DNA of 64,000 nt from Colwellia psychrerythraea (GCA_002163005.1 MAAF01000054.1:50784-114783), one strand, 5' to 3'; positions 29,328 through 38,590 are shown, counted from the first letter of the stretch. The notes: a model not told the origin generated them from the sequence alone. Translations and numbers: made by a program.

Positions 29328-29883
29328 ATTACCGTACTTAAAACAGACAATATCGATTAAAAATTTAATTAGCACACTAATCAAAATCAATAATCATTTA
29401 CTGATAACCAAACGAAAAATCGCTTATTTTTACATCATATTTAAAAAAATGACGCTATTGACAAGAATAATGTCGGCATTAGCTAAGTTATAAATAACGA
29501 CTACTCGCTAACTATTTTTAACCTGAATCGATTTCAAGAAGTATCAAGGTAAACTACCTTGTGTCCTGACAAGTCAAAAGGTCCGAATTTTGAGATAATT
29601 TAATTTGAAAATAATTAATTAATAAACACATTGATGAGTAATATTCATAAAAAATCGGAGTTATTTACATTCAGCTTTAGCAATAAAGAGCGATAAAAAA
29701 TAACGCTAGTGTAGAGTTCGTTTAAACGATGGAATAGCGAGTAAGGATTTTGGCGTCAGTTGAGTGGCCAGCCGGTGTAAAAACTCATTTTTGTTTGCAT
29801 AAATTTAAAATAAAAGACAAGGCTAGAACTTTATATTGTCGCCGTTATCGCATTTATTAAGCCTTGATTACCCATTATGTTTA

Positions 29884-30087
29884 ACTAATCATTAATGCCG
29901 TAGCATGGCTGGTACGATCGGCTATCCAACCAGTAATAACTCCAGCAATAGTCCAGGTATAACCGCCAAGTGTGGCGGGTAATTGTAATTCATTCAGGTA
30001 GGTACTAAGCCAGTTGGCAAATAGCATAGTGGAAAATCCTAGCAGGAAGCTAACCCTGCAGGCAAACATTGCGGTTCGATCTCGCAT
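29884..30087 (-). pseudogene. Fragment of the MFS transporter gene, with internal 21-base deletion
   Basis: About 68 codons that duplicate residues about 205-279 of the intact MFS protein at 37258-38457, in the same orientation (for example FANWLSTYLNELQLPATLGG is identical in both). Seven residues (GVTGMFA or equivalent) are lost. The deletion lies between two CCAGCAA copies in the intact gene, the mark of slipped-strand or microhomology deletion. The rest of the transporter is absent. It cannot form a functional carrier. Confidence 0.88.
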
Positions 30088-30182
30088 TAACCAAGGGGTT
30101 TATTTTCGCAAGCCACGTACTCAAATATCTGCGCAATGCTGTTTGTTATCTGGGATCGTCAGAAACTTAGTTACAATAAATT

Positions 30183-31589
30183 TTATTTCGAGACTTTAAC
30201 AGGGGGCTTTTTAATATAACTCATAGCAAACCGTAGCAATAACCAAGTTAGGCATAAAATAATTGGTACTGCGAACCCTTTGATTAGAATTTTATTCAGA
30301 TGAAAACCTGAAATATTAACGGCGTCAAGCATATAGTCGAGCAAGCCAATTAAGTAATAAGCCATTGCCGCAATAGAGACACCTTCAACCATTTGCTGTA
30401 AACGTAATTGCACTTCACCGCGCTGATTAATCGCAGACAACAATTGTTGATTTTGCTGCTCTATTGTTAAGTCCACACGCGTTCTGAGTAAGCTACTTGC
30501 ACGCGCAATACGAAGGGTTAGCCCTTCCAGACGAATAGACAATGCCTGACAAGTGCGAATGCCTGGGCTTAATCGCCTAGTAACAAATTCATTGATCCGT
30601 TCAATCCCTTCGATATCGGTTTCTCTTAATTGTTCAAGTCGCGAACAAACCAGTTCGTAATAAGCGTTTGTTGCGCTAAAACGATAACTAATATCGGAAA
30701 TAAGTTGCTCGGTTTTTCCGGCCAAATAGGAAAGCTCATCGAGCATTTCACTGTCATTTTTATCACAAAAACCTGCCATTTTTTGATTGATTTCAACTAA
30801 ATCAAGTTCCATTTCAGTCACTTTAGGTGATAAAGAACGAGCCATTGGCAAACTAAGTAATGCCATCATTTGATAGGTTTCTATTTCTAGCATTCGCTGT
30901 ATTAACCGACCCGCTTGATAGTTGTTTAGCATGTTACTTTGAATAATAATCCGTCCAAAACCATCACTATGCAGTCTGAATGAGGCATAAACATTTGCTC
31001 GATTATCAGCAACATTACTGCCAAGTACCTGATGACCTTCAAAAGCATGATAGAGCTCTTGTTCCGACAGTTTATCTTGGCTAATAACCAGGTTCACCGC
31101 ACTGACCAGTTCTCCAACAATATTGTCAAACCACTCTTGGGGCACGTACTCTATCGCATAGCCATCAAATAACTGTTTCCCTAAGCCCTTGCGAATAAAG
31201 CTATAACTTGAAAATTCTAGATGGCGTTCCCAACGTAATTCAAAGCCACCAAAATCTTGGTAATAGCAACTTGCCTCAATACTGGGAGGATTAACACTGT
31301 AGCGTTCACACAAAGAACATAGTTGTTGATACTCTTGTTCTCGCTGCTTTTCAGTCAAACGTACAGCCATATGTGCGATTGACGTAGGTACATTTACTTG
31401 TGGCGACGGCCTGTTATGCAACTCTTGCGATATTTGTTGTCGTAACGACGATACGCTAATACGTAACAGGTCAGCCTGAGTAGGATATTTTGATTCAATA
31501 GGACAAATAACAGTCACTGGTTCACTCCAATATATTATGTCAAACGGATTAATCAATGTGCTGGCAAGTAAATTGGGAAGCTTAGCCAT
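30183..31589 (-). CDS. DUF3422 family membrane protein
   Basis: A 468-residue protein. The N-terminal part carries the DUF3422 hallmark ISQELHNRPSPQVNVPTSIA and, later, LRWERHLEFSSYSFIRKG. A long helical, probably coiled-coil region lies in the middle, and two hydrophobic helices at the C-terminus (about 400-425 and 435-460) anchor it in the membrane. The family has no proven role. The start overlaps an ABC ATPase fragment read in another frame, so the upstream end of this gene may have been formed by rearrangement. Confidence 0.82.
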   Translation of the reverse strand: MAKLPNLLASTLINPFDIIYWSEPVTVICPIESKYPTQADLLRISVSSLRQQISQELHNRPSPQVNVPTSIAHMAVRLTEKQREQEYQQLCSLCERYSVNPPSIEASCYYQDFGGFELRWERHLEFSSYSFIRKGLGKQLFDGYAIEYVPQEWFDNIVGELVSAVNLVISQDKLSEQELYHAFEGHQVLGSNVADNRANVYASFRLHSDGFGRIIIQSNMLNNYQAGRLIQRMLEIETYQMMALLSLPMARSLSPKVTEMELDLVEINQKMAGFCDKNDSEMLDELSYLAGKTEQLISDISYRFSATNAYYELVCSRLEQLRETDIEGIERINEFVTRRLSPGIRTCQALSIRLEGLTLRIARASSLLRTRVDLTIEQQNQQLLSAINQRGEVQLRLQQMVEGVSIAAMAYYLIGLLDYMLDAVNISGFHLNKILIKGFAVPIILCLTWLLLRFAMSYIKKPPVKVSK

Positions 31590-31609
31590 GAGTTCCGCTT
31601 GCCATTTAG

Positions 31610-31803
31610 TTCAGACACACACGATTCTTTGTGTGGTCTAGGGAAATTAACAAAGTTCTGGTGGGTAACGGTGCTAGGAGGGTCACTCAAAAATATAAAG
31701 CGATTTACCAAATAAATCGCTTCTTGCAAATAGTGAGTGACCAAAACAACGGTGGTGGCAGTGGCAATTAAGACCCACTGCACCACAAATTGCTTAATGC
31801 AGG
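31610..31803 (-). pseudogene. C-terminal remnant of an ABC transporter ATPase (nitrate/sulfonate/taurine type)
   Basis: The segment reads TTVVLVTHYLQEAIYLVNRF then IFLSDPPSTV and NFPRPHKESC. This corresponds to the switch (VTHD) and following region of NrtD/SsuB/TauB-type ATPases, xVVFVTHDxxEAIYLADRVxVLSxRPG, ending in the typical PRPR. The Walker A, Q-loop and signature motif are missing, so it is a remnant. It is squeezed between the alkaline phosphatase and DUF3422 genes and overlaps the latter's start in another frame. Confidence 0.72.
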
Positions 31804-31807
31804 CTGA

Positions 31808-33472
31808 TTATTTTATTGCTGCCATCATTTTCAGCCCTAAATCAACATGATGTTGCATAGTTGAAAATTGCTTAGTAATGTTCTCAGGACCAAAAGCGTA
31901 AACGGCTACAGGCGAAGCAGTATGCGTACCAGTACCCCAAACAATGTTCTGTTGTGCGGCTATAGCTCGGCCTATCAAGTCGGCATGGAGATCATCTCCA
32001 TAAACATAAAATTCTTTAAAATCTACTATTTTTGGGAATTCTGAGGCACCTAAATAAGGATGACCATCTACTTGGTATTCATTGACTTCACGCTCAGCAA
32101 TAGCTATAGCTTGGTCAACAGTAACTTTATAATCACTGTATTGATTAACAACGTCAGCCCACTGCTGGCCTGTGGTATTGCTAAAGTCCCAATCAGCATT
32201 CACCGCAGTCATCATGTCGTAAAATGTAGCTGATTGCTTATATATGCGGTCTAAATTATCTAATGGTCCGAAATTATATAAAGGCTTGTATGTATTACCA
32301 GCCATGCCGTCACCATCTAATGTTTTTTCTTCTGGTAGGTCTTTACGGGAATAACTAAAGCCAAAGCCGCCGGTTTCATGATCTGCAGTAACAACGACTA
32401 AAGTATCTTCGCGATCTTTTGCCCATTCATAAACAGCTTCTACAGCTTCATCGAATTTGACTAATTCATGCAACATCCAACCCGCATCATTAATATGTCC
32501 TGCCCAGTCAATTTGACCACCTTCGATCATTAAGAAGAAACCATCTTCATCTTTTGACAAAATATCTAACGCTGTTAGGGTCATCTCACGTAGCGAGGGT
32601 TGCGTACAGGTATTTGCTGCTTTACAAGCATGATAAGCTATACCATCACTCATGATAGAGTTGGCAAACAAACCTAAAACTTTATCACCAGTGACTTTCT
32701 GCAACTGCGCATTGTCAAATGCTAAGCTATAACCGTGATTATCTTTTGCTTCGAGAATAAGGTTACGACTATCTTTACGTTTTGACTTTTTATAAATACT
32801 GCTAGACGCACCTAAATCACTCATTAGCTGCTGACTTGCTGCATTCTCTTTTATATCAGCTGGCAAAAATACTCTTGCCCCTCCAGAAAGTAAAACATCA
32901 ACATTACCGGACTCAATTAACTCTTCAGCAATTTTATCTTCAAATGATCTATGGGCTTGGTGAGCTGCAAATGCTGCAGGTGTAGCATGAGTAATACGAA
33001 CATCTGAAATTAATCCTGTCGCTTTACCTAGTGATTTAGCTTTTTCTAGGATTGTTTGAACAATATTACCATCACTGTCTAAACCTATCATTTCTGAACC
33101 CGCCGCAATCCCTGTGGCTAATTGTGTGGCAGAACAGGCAGAGTCAACCACTAAACTGCCGTTACTGCCAAAGGGTGCAGTTAATGATAATCCCATTTGT
33201 CCTGCATCAGCGATTTTTGAAAGAGCTGTTTTATTGCCCTTATTATTATAAATAGAATTAGGTGCACGACGAGCATATTCTTCAAGTAAGCCAACTTGTT
33301 GCGGACCCATGCCATCGCCAATCATTAAAATAACGTTTTTAACGGTATCGATATTTTCACTCGTTGGTTGTTCTGTTATCGCTTCAGTTGTTATATTTTC
33401 GTCATTATCATTATTACATCCTGATAAAAACAGTGATGAGATAGCTAAAGCCAATATCATTTTCTTGTGCAT
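31808..33472 (-). CDS. Alkaline phosphatase lipoprotein
   Basis: An exported phosphomonoesterase of the PhoA superfamily, anchored as a lipoprotein (lipobox LSGC near residue 20). Metal and active-site motifs are present: ILMIGDGMGPQQVG, the nucleophile region VDSACSATQLATGIA, ISDVRITHATPAAFAAH, MIEGGQIDWAGHINDA and VVTADHETGGFGFSYS. The start at 33472 has GGGGA eight bases upstream. Its promoter region is a duplicate of the betI upstream region. That may tie it to choline supply from phosphocholine (inference). Confidence 0.9.
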   Translation of the reverse strand: MHKKMILALAISSLFLSGCNNDNDENITTEAITEQPTSENIDTVKNVILMIGDGMGPQQVGLLEEYARRAPNSIYNNKGNKTALSKIADAGQMGLSLTAPFGSNGSLVVDSACSATQLATGIAAGSEMIGLDSDGNIVQTILEKAKSLGKATGLISDVRITHATPAAFAAHQAHRSFEDKIAEELIESGNVDVLLSGGARVFLPADIKENAASQQLMSDLGASSSIYKKSKRKDSRNLILEAKDNHGYSLAFDNAQLQKVTGDKVLGLFANSIMSDGIAYHACKAANTCTQPSLREMTLTALDILSKDEDGFFLMIEGGQIDWAGHINDAGWMLHELVKFDEAVEAVYEWAKDREDTLVVVTADHETGGFGFSYSRKDLPEEKTLDGDGMAGNTYKPLYNFGPLDNLDRIYKQSATFYDMMTAVNADWDFSNTTGQQWADVVNQYSDYKVTVDQAIAIAEREVNEYQVDGHPYLGASEFPKIVDFKEFYVYGDDLHADLIGRAIAAQQNIVWGTGTHTASPVAVYAFGPENITKQFSTMQHHVDLGLKMMAAIK

Positions 33473-33551
33473 CTTGTAGTTCCCCATAGTAAGTTAAATT
33501 GTTATACCAATTTCATTATGTATCTGATCTACTTCTGTCTTCTTTTATTTT

Positions 33552-34020
33552 AATTGAACGATTAATTAATAATAAAAATAATACTTAGTAAACGAACTGT
33601 CAAGCCTACCAATAGGTTCTAAAATCATATTTCTCGACGTCAAAGTTTGATTTAAATCAAATTATCGTACTTAAAACAGACGATATCGATTAAATAATTA
33701 ATTAGCACACTAATTAAAATCAATAATCATTTACTGATAACCAAACGAAATATTGCTTATTTTTACATCAAATTAAAAAAGTCGACGCTATTGACAAGAA
33801 TAATGTCGGCATTAGCTAAGTTATAAATAACGACTATTCACTAACTATTTTTAACCTGAATCGATTTCAAGAAGTATCAAGGTAAATTATGCGCTGTCAT
33901 GACAAGGCAAGTTATTCAAATTTTGAGAGGATTTAATTTAAAAATAATTAATTTATGAGCACTTTTATGAGTAATATTGATAAAAATTGGAGTGGTTTAC
34001 AGTCAATTTTAGCAAAAAAT
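33552..34020. repeat. Copy B of the ~470-bp diverged direct repeat (alkaline phosphatase upstream region)
   Basis: Counterpart of 29219-29699 in the same orientation, diverged by scattered substitutions and small indels. Here it forms the upstream region of the alkaline phosphatase gene. The intact FNR-type box is retained, while the palindrome proposed for BetI is degenerate. Confidence 0.85.
33647..33660. promoter_or_regulatory. FNR-type box upstream of alkaline phosphatase
   Basis: TTGATTTAAATCAA, identical to the site at 29314, is carried by the duplicated segment and lies 175 bases before the alkaline phosphatase start. Confidence 0.55.
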
Positions 34021-34079
34021 GAAATCTATATGGGCCATCTCCGATTACAAGACTATTTAAATTGTCGAAATAACTACAG

Positions 34080-34226
34080 CCATACTCACCTGAGCTAAAC
34101 CCAATAGAGCAAGTTTGCCAATGGTTGAGACAAAATAAGCTAGCGAATCGATGAATTAAGAGCTATGACGATATTATTAAAAATTTAGCTGAGCTTAGAA
34201 CGCTTTTTATGATGCCTAAAGAGTGA
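34080..34226 (+). pseudogene. IS630-family transposase, C-terminal remnant
   Basis: One frame reads PYSPELNPIEQVCQWLRQNK, LANR, stop, then IKSYDDIIKNLAELRTLF. PYSPELNPIE is the hallmark of the last catalytic Glu region in IS630/Tc1-type transposases. The in-frame stop at 34152-34154 and the lack of everything upstream show that it is dead. It lies directly after copy B of the large repeat. Confidence 0.82.
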
Positions 34227-34288
34227 TCAAACAATGCTCTAGTATTATTCGAAGGTTATCTAGAGAATACCACTAAGCTCTAATGCTA

Positions 34289-36238
34289 TTAATGAAGTCC
34301 TGGGTATTTATTCTTCAATTGAATGTAAAGCAATAAATTGTTATCAAATAAATTATTTACAATATCTTTGTGGCTTTGCTCGACTTCAGCTCCACCAGTG
34401 TTAATCAATTCATCAATATATTTATCATTTGCGCCTGATTGTGACAAACGCATAAGTGCAATATCTAAAGCATCTAATCCAAGATCATCTATGCCTATAT
34501 CAACACCTTTAGATAACAATACTTGAAGCACTTCAAATGCTTCGAACTTAACGGCATTATAAACAGTAGTTTTATTTGAACCATCTAAGTGATGAAGGCT
34601 TAGACCTTTTGGAACTAGATGATTAAGGACATCAATATTATTTAATCTAACCAGCCAATAAGTCACAATTTCATTAAGTTGTGCTCCCTCATTTAAAAGT
34701 GAATCGAATATATCAGAGCTAGCATTTGTCGTAGCAGCCAATACAATTAAAGTATTGGCTGCTTCATTATTTTGCATTTTTAAAGACTTCAATAACGTTA
34801 ATGCTTCTTCCCATTTACCTAATTTAGCAAGCTTAAAAACCTCATCAATTGTTGGCTTTATTTCCATATATTCAGAATTAGACTTATTATATTCTTTCAA
34901 TAAATTAACTTTTTCTTGAATCCTTCCTTCTCTATAATGCTCTACAAAATTTTTTTGACCAAGCCTCTGTTCACCACCCAATTCAGTTTCAATATCATTA
35001 GCAGAGATGAACTTGTCTTTGACTGATTTTATCTGTTGCTCAATTTCACTAATTTGACCTTCCTTAGGATCTTCTACATGTTCCTCTACAAAATTATTAA
35101 CAATATGTATCACTAGTTTTTTACCTAGTTTGGAATAACAATTTTTTTTGTATTCATCAGAAACCCCATGAAAATCATTAAGAGAAATATCATAAATACT
35201 ATCAACAATATCCATAGCGCTTATAATGTTTTCTTTATTTAGCGGGTGCCTTATGGAAGATTTAATTTCTCCTTTAGTAAAGCTATCATCAGAAGTGATA
35301 ACTTTAAGTAAGTCGTAAGTTTTTCTAAGATTTGGCTGTTTGTGATTTTTACTAATACGAGTAAACAAATTATCTATTTGCTTTTGTGAAAATTTAAAAT
35401 GATTTTGTGCTAACAAATCTAAAGCATTAACATTAAAAATATCTGGTTGCACAGAGCTTCCTACTGATGACCAAAACATTGCTAGATCATAGCGGCCATA
35501 TGTAAGGGCTATGGTTAGAAAAGAATCTAAATAACCTCTTTCAATTAAAATATAGTCCGCATCTAAGTTACTGGCATCATAAAGCTGATTAACCAAATCT
35601 ACTGGCAACCCTTCTTGTGTTGCATAAACCAAATCAGAATAGCCTACATAGAGATCACTGATATTGAGCAATGATTTTATAGCCCTTGGTTTATTATGTG
35701 TATTCGAAGTTAATAAATAGCCAATAAGGATATAAATATGCTCACCAAAATACAATTTTCCTACTGGCAGATTACCTTGATATACTTGACTATATAACTC
35801 ATTAAAGTTGCTGCTATAAATGAGTTCTTCAAGTAAATCTGCTTCAATATCTGTAGCGTACTCTAAATCATAGTCAAGTAGATTATCATTAAAGCCTTCA
35901 CGCATTATTCTGCCATCGATAACACCTAAACCAGATTTCCACGTAGCATAGTCAAGCCAGTTTTCGCTTACAGCGTTGTCTTGCTTGGTTTTTAGTAGTG
36001 ACTTTATTGCGTGATATCGCTGTGTTATCCATTGCCCACTGAGTTCAGATAAGTCAATATAATTCTCACATTTAGTTTGAAATACCTCAGATGTGGGAAG
36101 ACTTTCTATTTGTGTTAATTTAGGTGGTGAAAATAATTCATTAGAGTGTTTTAGATAATTAATAGACTCTTGTTTAGAACCTATTAAATACCACATTGCC
36201 ATAACTAAAACAGAAAAGACAATTATTGATTTTTTCAC
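34289..36238 (-). CDS. Membrane-anchored ankyrin-repeat-like protein, unrecognised family
   Basis: A 649-residue protein of unknown function. It starts with GTG and a hydrophobic anchor (about residues 4-20, IVFSVLVMAMWYLIG) and is otherwise soluble and mostly helical, probably facing the periplasm. The C-terminal third resembles ankyrin repeats: ANTLIVLAATTNASSDIFDS, LLNEGAQL, then VYNAVKFEAFEVLQVLLSKG. A charged, coiled-coil-like part lies around 390-460. The start codon overlaps the stop of a 55-residue gene, so it is probably co-translated. It is AT-rich and could be transferred DNA. Confidence 0.7.
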   Translation of the reverse strand: MKKSIIVFSVLVMAMWYLIGSKQESINYLKHSNELFSPPKLTQIESLPTSEVFQTKCENYIDLSELSGQWITQRYHAIKSLLKTKQDNAVSENWLDYATWKSGLGVIDGRIMREGFNDNLLDYDLEYATDIEADLLEELIYSSNFNELYSQVYQGNLPVGKLYFGEHIYILIGYLLTSNTHNKPRAIKSLLNISDLYVGYSDLVYATQEGLPVDLVNQLYDASNLDADYILIERGYLDSFLTIALTYGRYDLAMFWSSVGSSVQPDIFNVNALDLLAQNHFKFSQKQIDNLFTRISKNHKQPNLRKTYDLLKVITSDDSFTKGEIKSSIRHPLNKENIISAMDIVDSIYDISLNDFHGVSDEYKKNCYSKLGKKLVIHIVNNFVEEHVEDPKEGQISEIEQQIKSVKDKFISANDIETELGGEQRLGQKNFVEHYREGRIQEKVNLLKEYNKSNSEYMEIKPTIDEVFKLAKLGKWEEALTLLKSLKMQNNEAANTLIVLAATTNASSDIFDSLLNEGAQLNEIVTYWLVRLNNIDVLNHLVPKGLSLHHLDGSNKTTVYNAVKFEAFEVLQVLLSKGVDIGIDDLGLDALDIALMRLSQSGANDKYIDELINTGGAEVEQSHKDIVNNLFDNNLLLYIQLKNKYPGLH

Positions 36239-36402
36239 TCTTTATCAGCCTTTTTCTTCTCAAGATGATAAAGTTTAGCTGCAACATAAATGAACATAGC
36301 ATTTAATATATGCGTCTTGAATTGTAGATCTTCAACAAAAATATTAATAGAAGTAAATATACTTATAACTATTATATATTCAGCAAGGAGCTTAATTTTC
36401 AT
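36235..36402 (-). CDS. Small two-helix membrane protein (55 residues), not previously listed
   Basis: An ATG at 36402 has a strong AAGGAAAG site and opens a frame reading MKIKLLAEYIIVISIFTSIN, IFVEDLQFKTH, ILNAMFIYVAAKLYHLEKKK and ADKE. It has two hydrophobic stretches and a charged tail. Its TGA stop overlaps the GTG start of the 649-residue gene, and its start is nine bases after the stop of the 162-residue gene. This spacing makes it a likely real gene in a three-gene operon. I recognise no family. Confidence 0.65.
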   Translation of the reverse strand: MKIKLLAEYIIVISIFTSINIFVEDLQFKTHILNAMFIYVAAKLYHLEKKKADKE

Positions 36403-36411
36403 AATCTTTCC

Positions 36412-36900
36412 TTAGCCATACTTACGCTTACAACTTCTTTTTTTATCCGTAACTTTATTTGTACAGTACACAGGTACTTTAGCTAAATCATTATGTTTAG
36501 CTGTATTACATGCTGTTCCTCCAATTAAAGTAACTACAACGCCAGTAATAGGGCTAGCCCACACTGCTGTGGCTCCTCCAATAGCGGCAGTAGCAATATA
36601 ACATGTATCGGCAAGTTTACTTATTTCCAAATCCTTGTCTCTAACACACGTATTTTGAAATTTACTAACGTCTTTATTACAACGTCTTAAGTTACGTCTA
36701 TCCGAACGGTCTCTGCGATCTTCTCTTCTTCTTTCTCTTGATCTTTCTTGGTCTCTCAAGTGACCTAGACCACTGTCCCATCTATTTACAGCAGTGTCTC
36801 TTTTTCCAATGACAACTACTTCTTCCGTATAGGAAAATGCTAAAGTGTTAGTGCTCAAAATCAAAGTTGATAAACATATAATCGTTTTATAACTTAACAT
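36412..36900 (-). CDS. Exported basic, Cys-containing protein with Gly/Ala-rich hydrophobic segment
   Basis: A 162-residue protein of no family I recognise. A signal peptide (about 1-21, ending TLA) is followed by a very basic, Arg/Asp-rich segment (LRDQERSRERRREDRRDRSD). A hydrophobic Gly/Ala-rich segment comes next (CYIATAAIGGATAVWASPIT, then GVVVTLIGGTAC), and a basic Cys-containing end. The mature protein has six or more Cys residues, which suggests disulfides. It is the first gene of an operon with the small membrane protein and the ankyrin-like protein. Role unknown. Confidence 0.65.
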   Translation of the reverse strand: MLSYKTIICLSTLILSTNTLAFSYTEEVVVIGKRDTAVNRWDSGLGHLRDQERSRERRREDRRDRSDRRNLRRCNKDVSKFQNTCVRDKDLEISKLADTCYIATAAIGGATAVWASPITGVVVTLIGGTACNTAKHNDLAKVPVYCTNKVTDKKRSCKRKYG

Positions 36901-37257
36901 GAAATAAATTCCTTTTTATTTAATATTCCCACCTAATTTTAACAATATACATGTGATTTTTTTATGGCTTTTTTATGAATTTTTTATAGAGTTATTGTGA
37001 CTATTTTATAGCTTCAATAAATAAGCTTAAAAACGATTGATCAATTAACCTTTTAACTCTAACGTAAGCGTCCGACAAAAAGCATCTCACAAACTAATAA
37101 TATCACAACATTAATAAACCTATGTTTAGTGCTATTGTTCTAAGCTCGTTAATGCAGCTCGAAGTTGACCAATGAATTAATGTAATTGGTCAACTTCGAG
37201 CTACATAAAAGCAGTTACTAAACGAGAGATTTTATAAGATTATCTTCAGGGAGAAGA
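36901..37257. other. Intergenic region between the cassette and the MFS gene
   Basis: These 357 AT-rich bases hold the promoter area of the three-gene cassette and, at 37155-37201, a perfect inverted repeat. No open frame is credible. Confidence 0.45.
37155..37201. repeat. 18-bp perfect inverted repeat
   Basis: AGCTCGAAGTTGACCAAT (37155-37172) is repeated exactly in reverse complement at 37184-37201, with an 11-base spacer. It lies 57 bases after the MFS stop on the minus strand. There is no T-run in either direction, so it is not an ordinary terminator. A mobile-element end or an RNA-stabilising hairpin are alternatives. Confidence 0.7.
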
Positions 37258-38457
37258 TTAAGGATCGGTAAGTAAACCAGTGCTACGGTAACCTGGGGGG
37301 GCCCGCATTATTATTAAGGTTAGCAAGACCATTAATATTACCGTCAGTGTCACTATTATATAGACAAGCTCCAATGACCCGGTAGCGTCACGAATATATC
37401 CAGCTAGCAGATTACCCAAAGCGCCTCCTAAGCCAAAAGTAACCATGCAGATACTGCAAATTTGCATGGTGGCAGTAGAAGAGAAAGATTGCCTAATCCA
37501 ACCAGCCAAAATGCCCCAGACAGGAAAGTACATTAGTCCATAGCCAAAGCCCGCTAAAACGGCAAACTGAGTAGGATCATAAACAAAGGCCATTAAACTG
37601 AGAGCAAAGCCGGTAAAGATAATCATTAATGCCGTAGCATGGCTGGTACGATCGGCTATCCAACCAGTAATAACCCCAGCAAACATGCCTGTTACTCCAG
37701 CAATAGTCCAGGTATAACCGCCAAGTGTGGCGGGTAATTGCAATTCATTCAGGTAGGTACTAAGCCAGTTGGCAAAGGGCATAGTAGAAAAACCAAGCAA
37801 CAAGCTCACAACGCAGGAAAACAGTGCAGTACGTTCTCGCATAATGGTAGACAATAGTTTTGATGCTGGGATCATAGCTTGTACTGGGATGGTATGAGTT
37901 GATGGCTGGCGGTTCAATTTAGTTAATAAGCGCCAAGTAATTGAAACAACTATCAAACCTACTAATGCGGCAATTTGCCAGCTACTTTGCCAACCAAGCG
38001 TAGGCACTACCAGTAAAATAAGTAAACCGTTAAGCCCATAACCCCACGCTGTACCGCTCGAAGCAAAAGACAAATAAGTGGAACATCTTTCAGGTTTAGA
38101 GTGACGCCCAACAATTTCAACAATCGCCCCCCAACTAATAGCAGCACTGGCGGCTAACACAACCAGTACCAAAGTAATAATTAAAGGATGTTGTAATTGT
38201 GACATGCTATACAGCAATACTGTGGTGAGTGAACCCGTGACTAAGACCAGTCGTGCGGAACAAATTTTATTGCCAATAAACCCGAGTAATAATGCCCCAG
38301 CAAGGTATGACAATTGGGTAAGTGCACCAATAGCGGCTAAATGCCAATTAGTAATGGCAATAGACTCTCGCATTAGCGGAACTAAAGCAGCAAATAGAAA
38401 TAGTCCAAATCCGTGACTAACAATTTGGTTCAAACCAAAAACAGCAGCAACTCGCAT
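37258..38457 (-). CDS. MFS transporter
   Basis: An inner-membrane carrier of 399 residues with about 12 helices, of the major facilitator superfamily (YbfB/YjiJ- or YcaD-like in general form). The loop between helices 2 and 3 reads GALLLGFIGNKICSARLVLV and that between 8 and 9 reads GVITGWIADRTSHATALMII. A start with GGAG upstream is clear. Its location between the bet and dgc blocks hints at a link with betaine-type substrates, but this is only context. A fragment of it is duplicated at 29884-30087. Confidence 0.85.
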   Translation of the reverse strand: MRVAAVFGLNQIVSHGFGLFLFAALVPLMRESIAITNWHLAAIGALTQLSYLAGALLLGFIGNKICSARLVLVTGSLTTVLLYSMSQLQHPLIITLVLVVLAASAAISWGAIVEIVGRHSKPERCSTYLSFASSGTAWGYGLNGLLILLVVPTLGWQSSWQIAALVGLIVVSITWRLLTKLNRQPSTHTIPVQAMIPASKLLSTIMRERTALFSCVVSLLLGFSTMPFANWLSTYLNELQLPATLGGYTWTIAGVTGMFAGVITGWIADRTSHATALMIIFTGFALSLMAFVYDPTQFAVLAGFGYGLMYFPVWGILAGWIRQSFSSTATMQICSICMVTFGLGGALGNLLAGYIRDATGSLELVYIIVTLTVILMVLLTLIIMRAPPGYRSTGLLTDP

Positions 38458-38590
38458 AATGAATTCTCCAACCTAATTACTTATCCAATTGATATTGATA
38501 AGTTTTCTCTTAGTGTTTTTTTGGGGATGAGATGAAAAATGTAAATGATTTCTGCCGGTAGAAAAATTACCGCATAAACAATCAATGGTA

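Larger units (their letters stand above)
29219..29699. repeat. Copy A of a ~470-bp diverged direct repeat (betI upstream region)
   Basis: Read base by base, this stretch aligns with 33552-34020 over nearly its whole length. Long identical blocks include CTTAGTAAACGAACTGTCAA, TTTGATTTAAATCAAATTA and GACAAGAATAATGTCGGCAT. Both copies stand at the 5' side of a minus-strand gene, betI here and alkaline phosphatase there. It contains the promoter of the bet operon and no open frame. The rest of the gap to 29880 holds nothing recognised. Confidence 0.85.
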
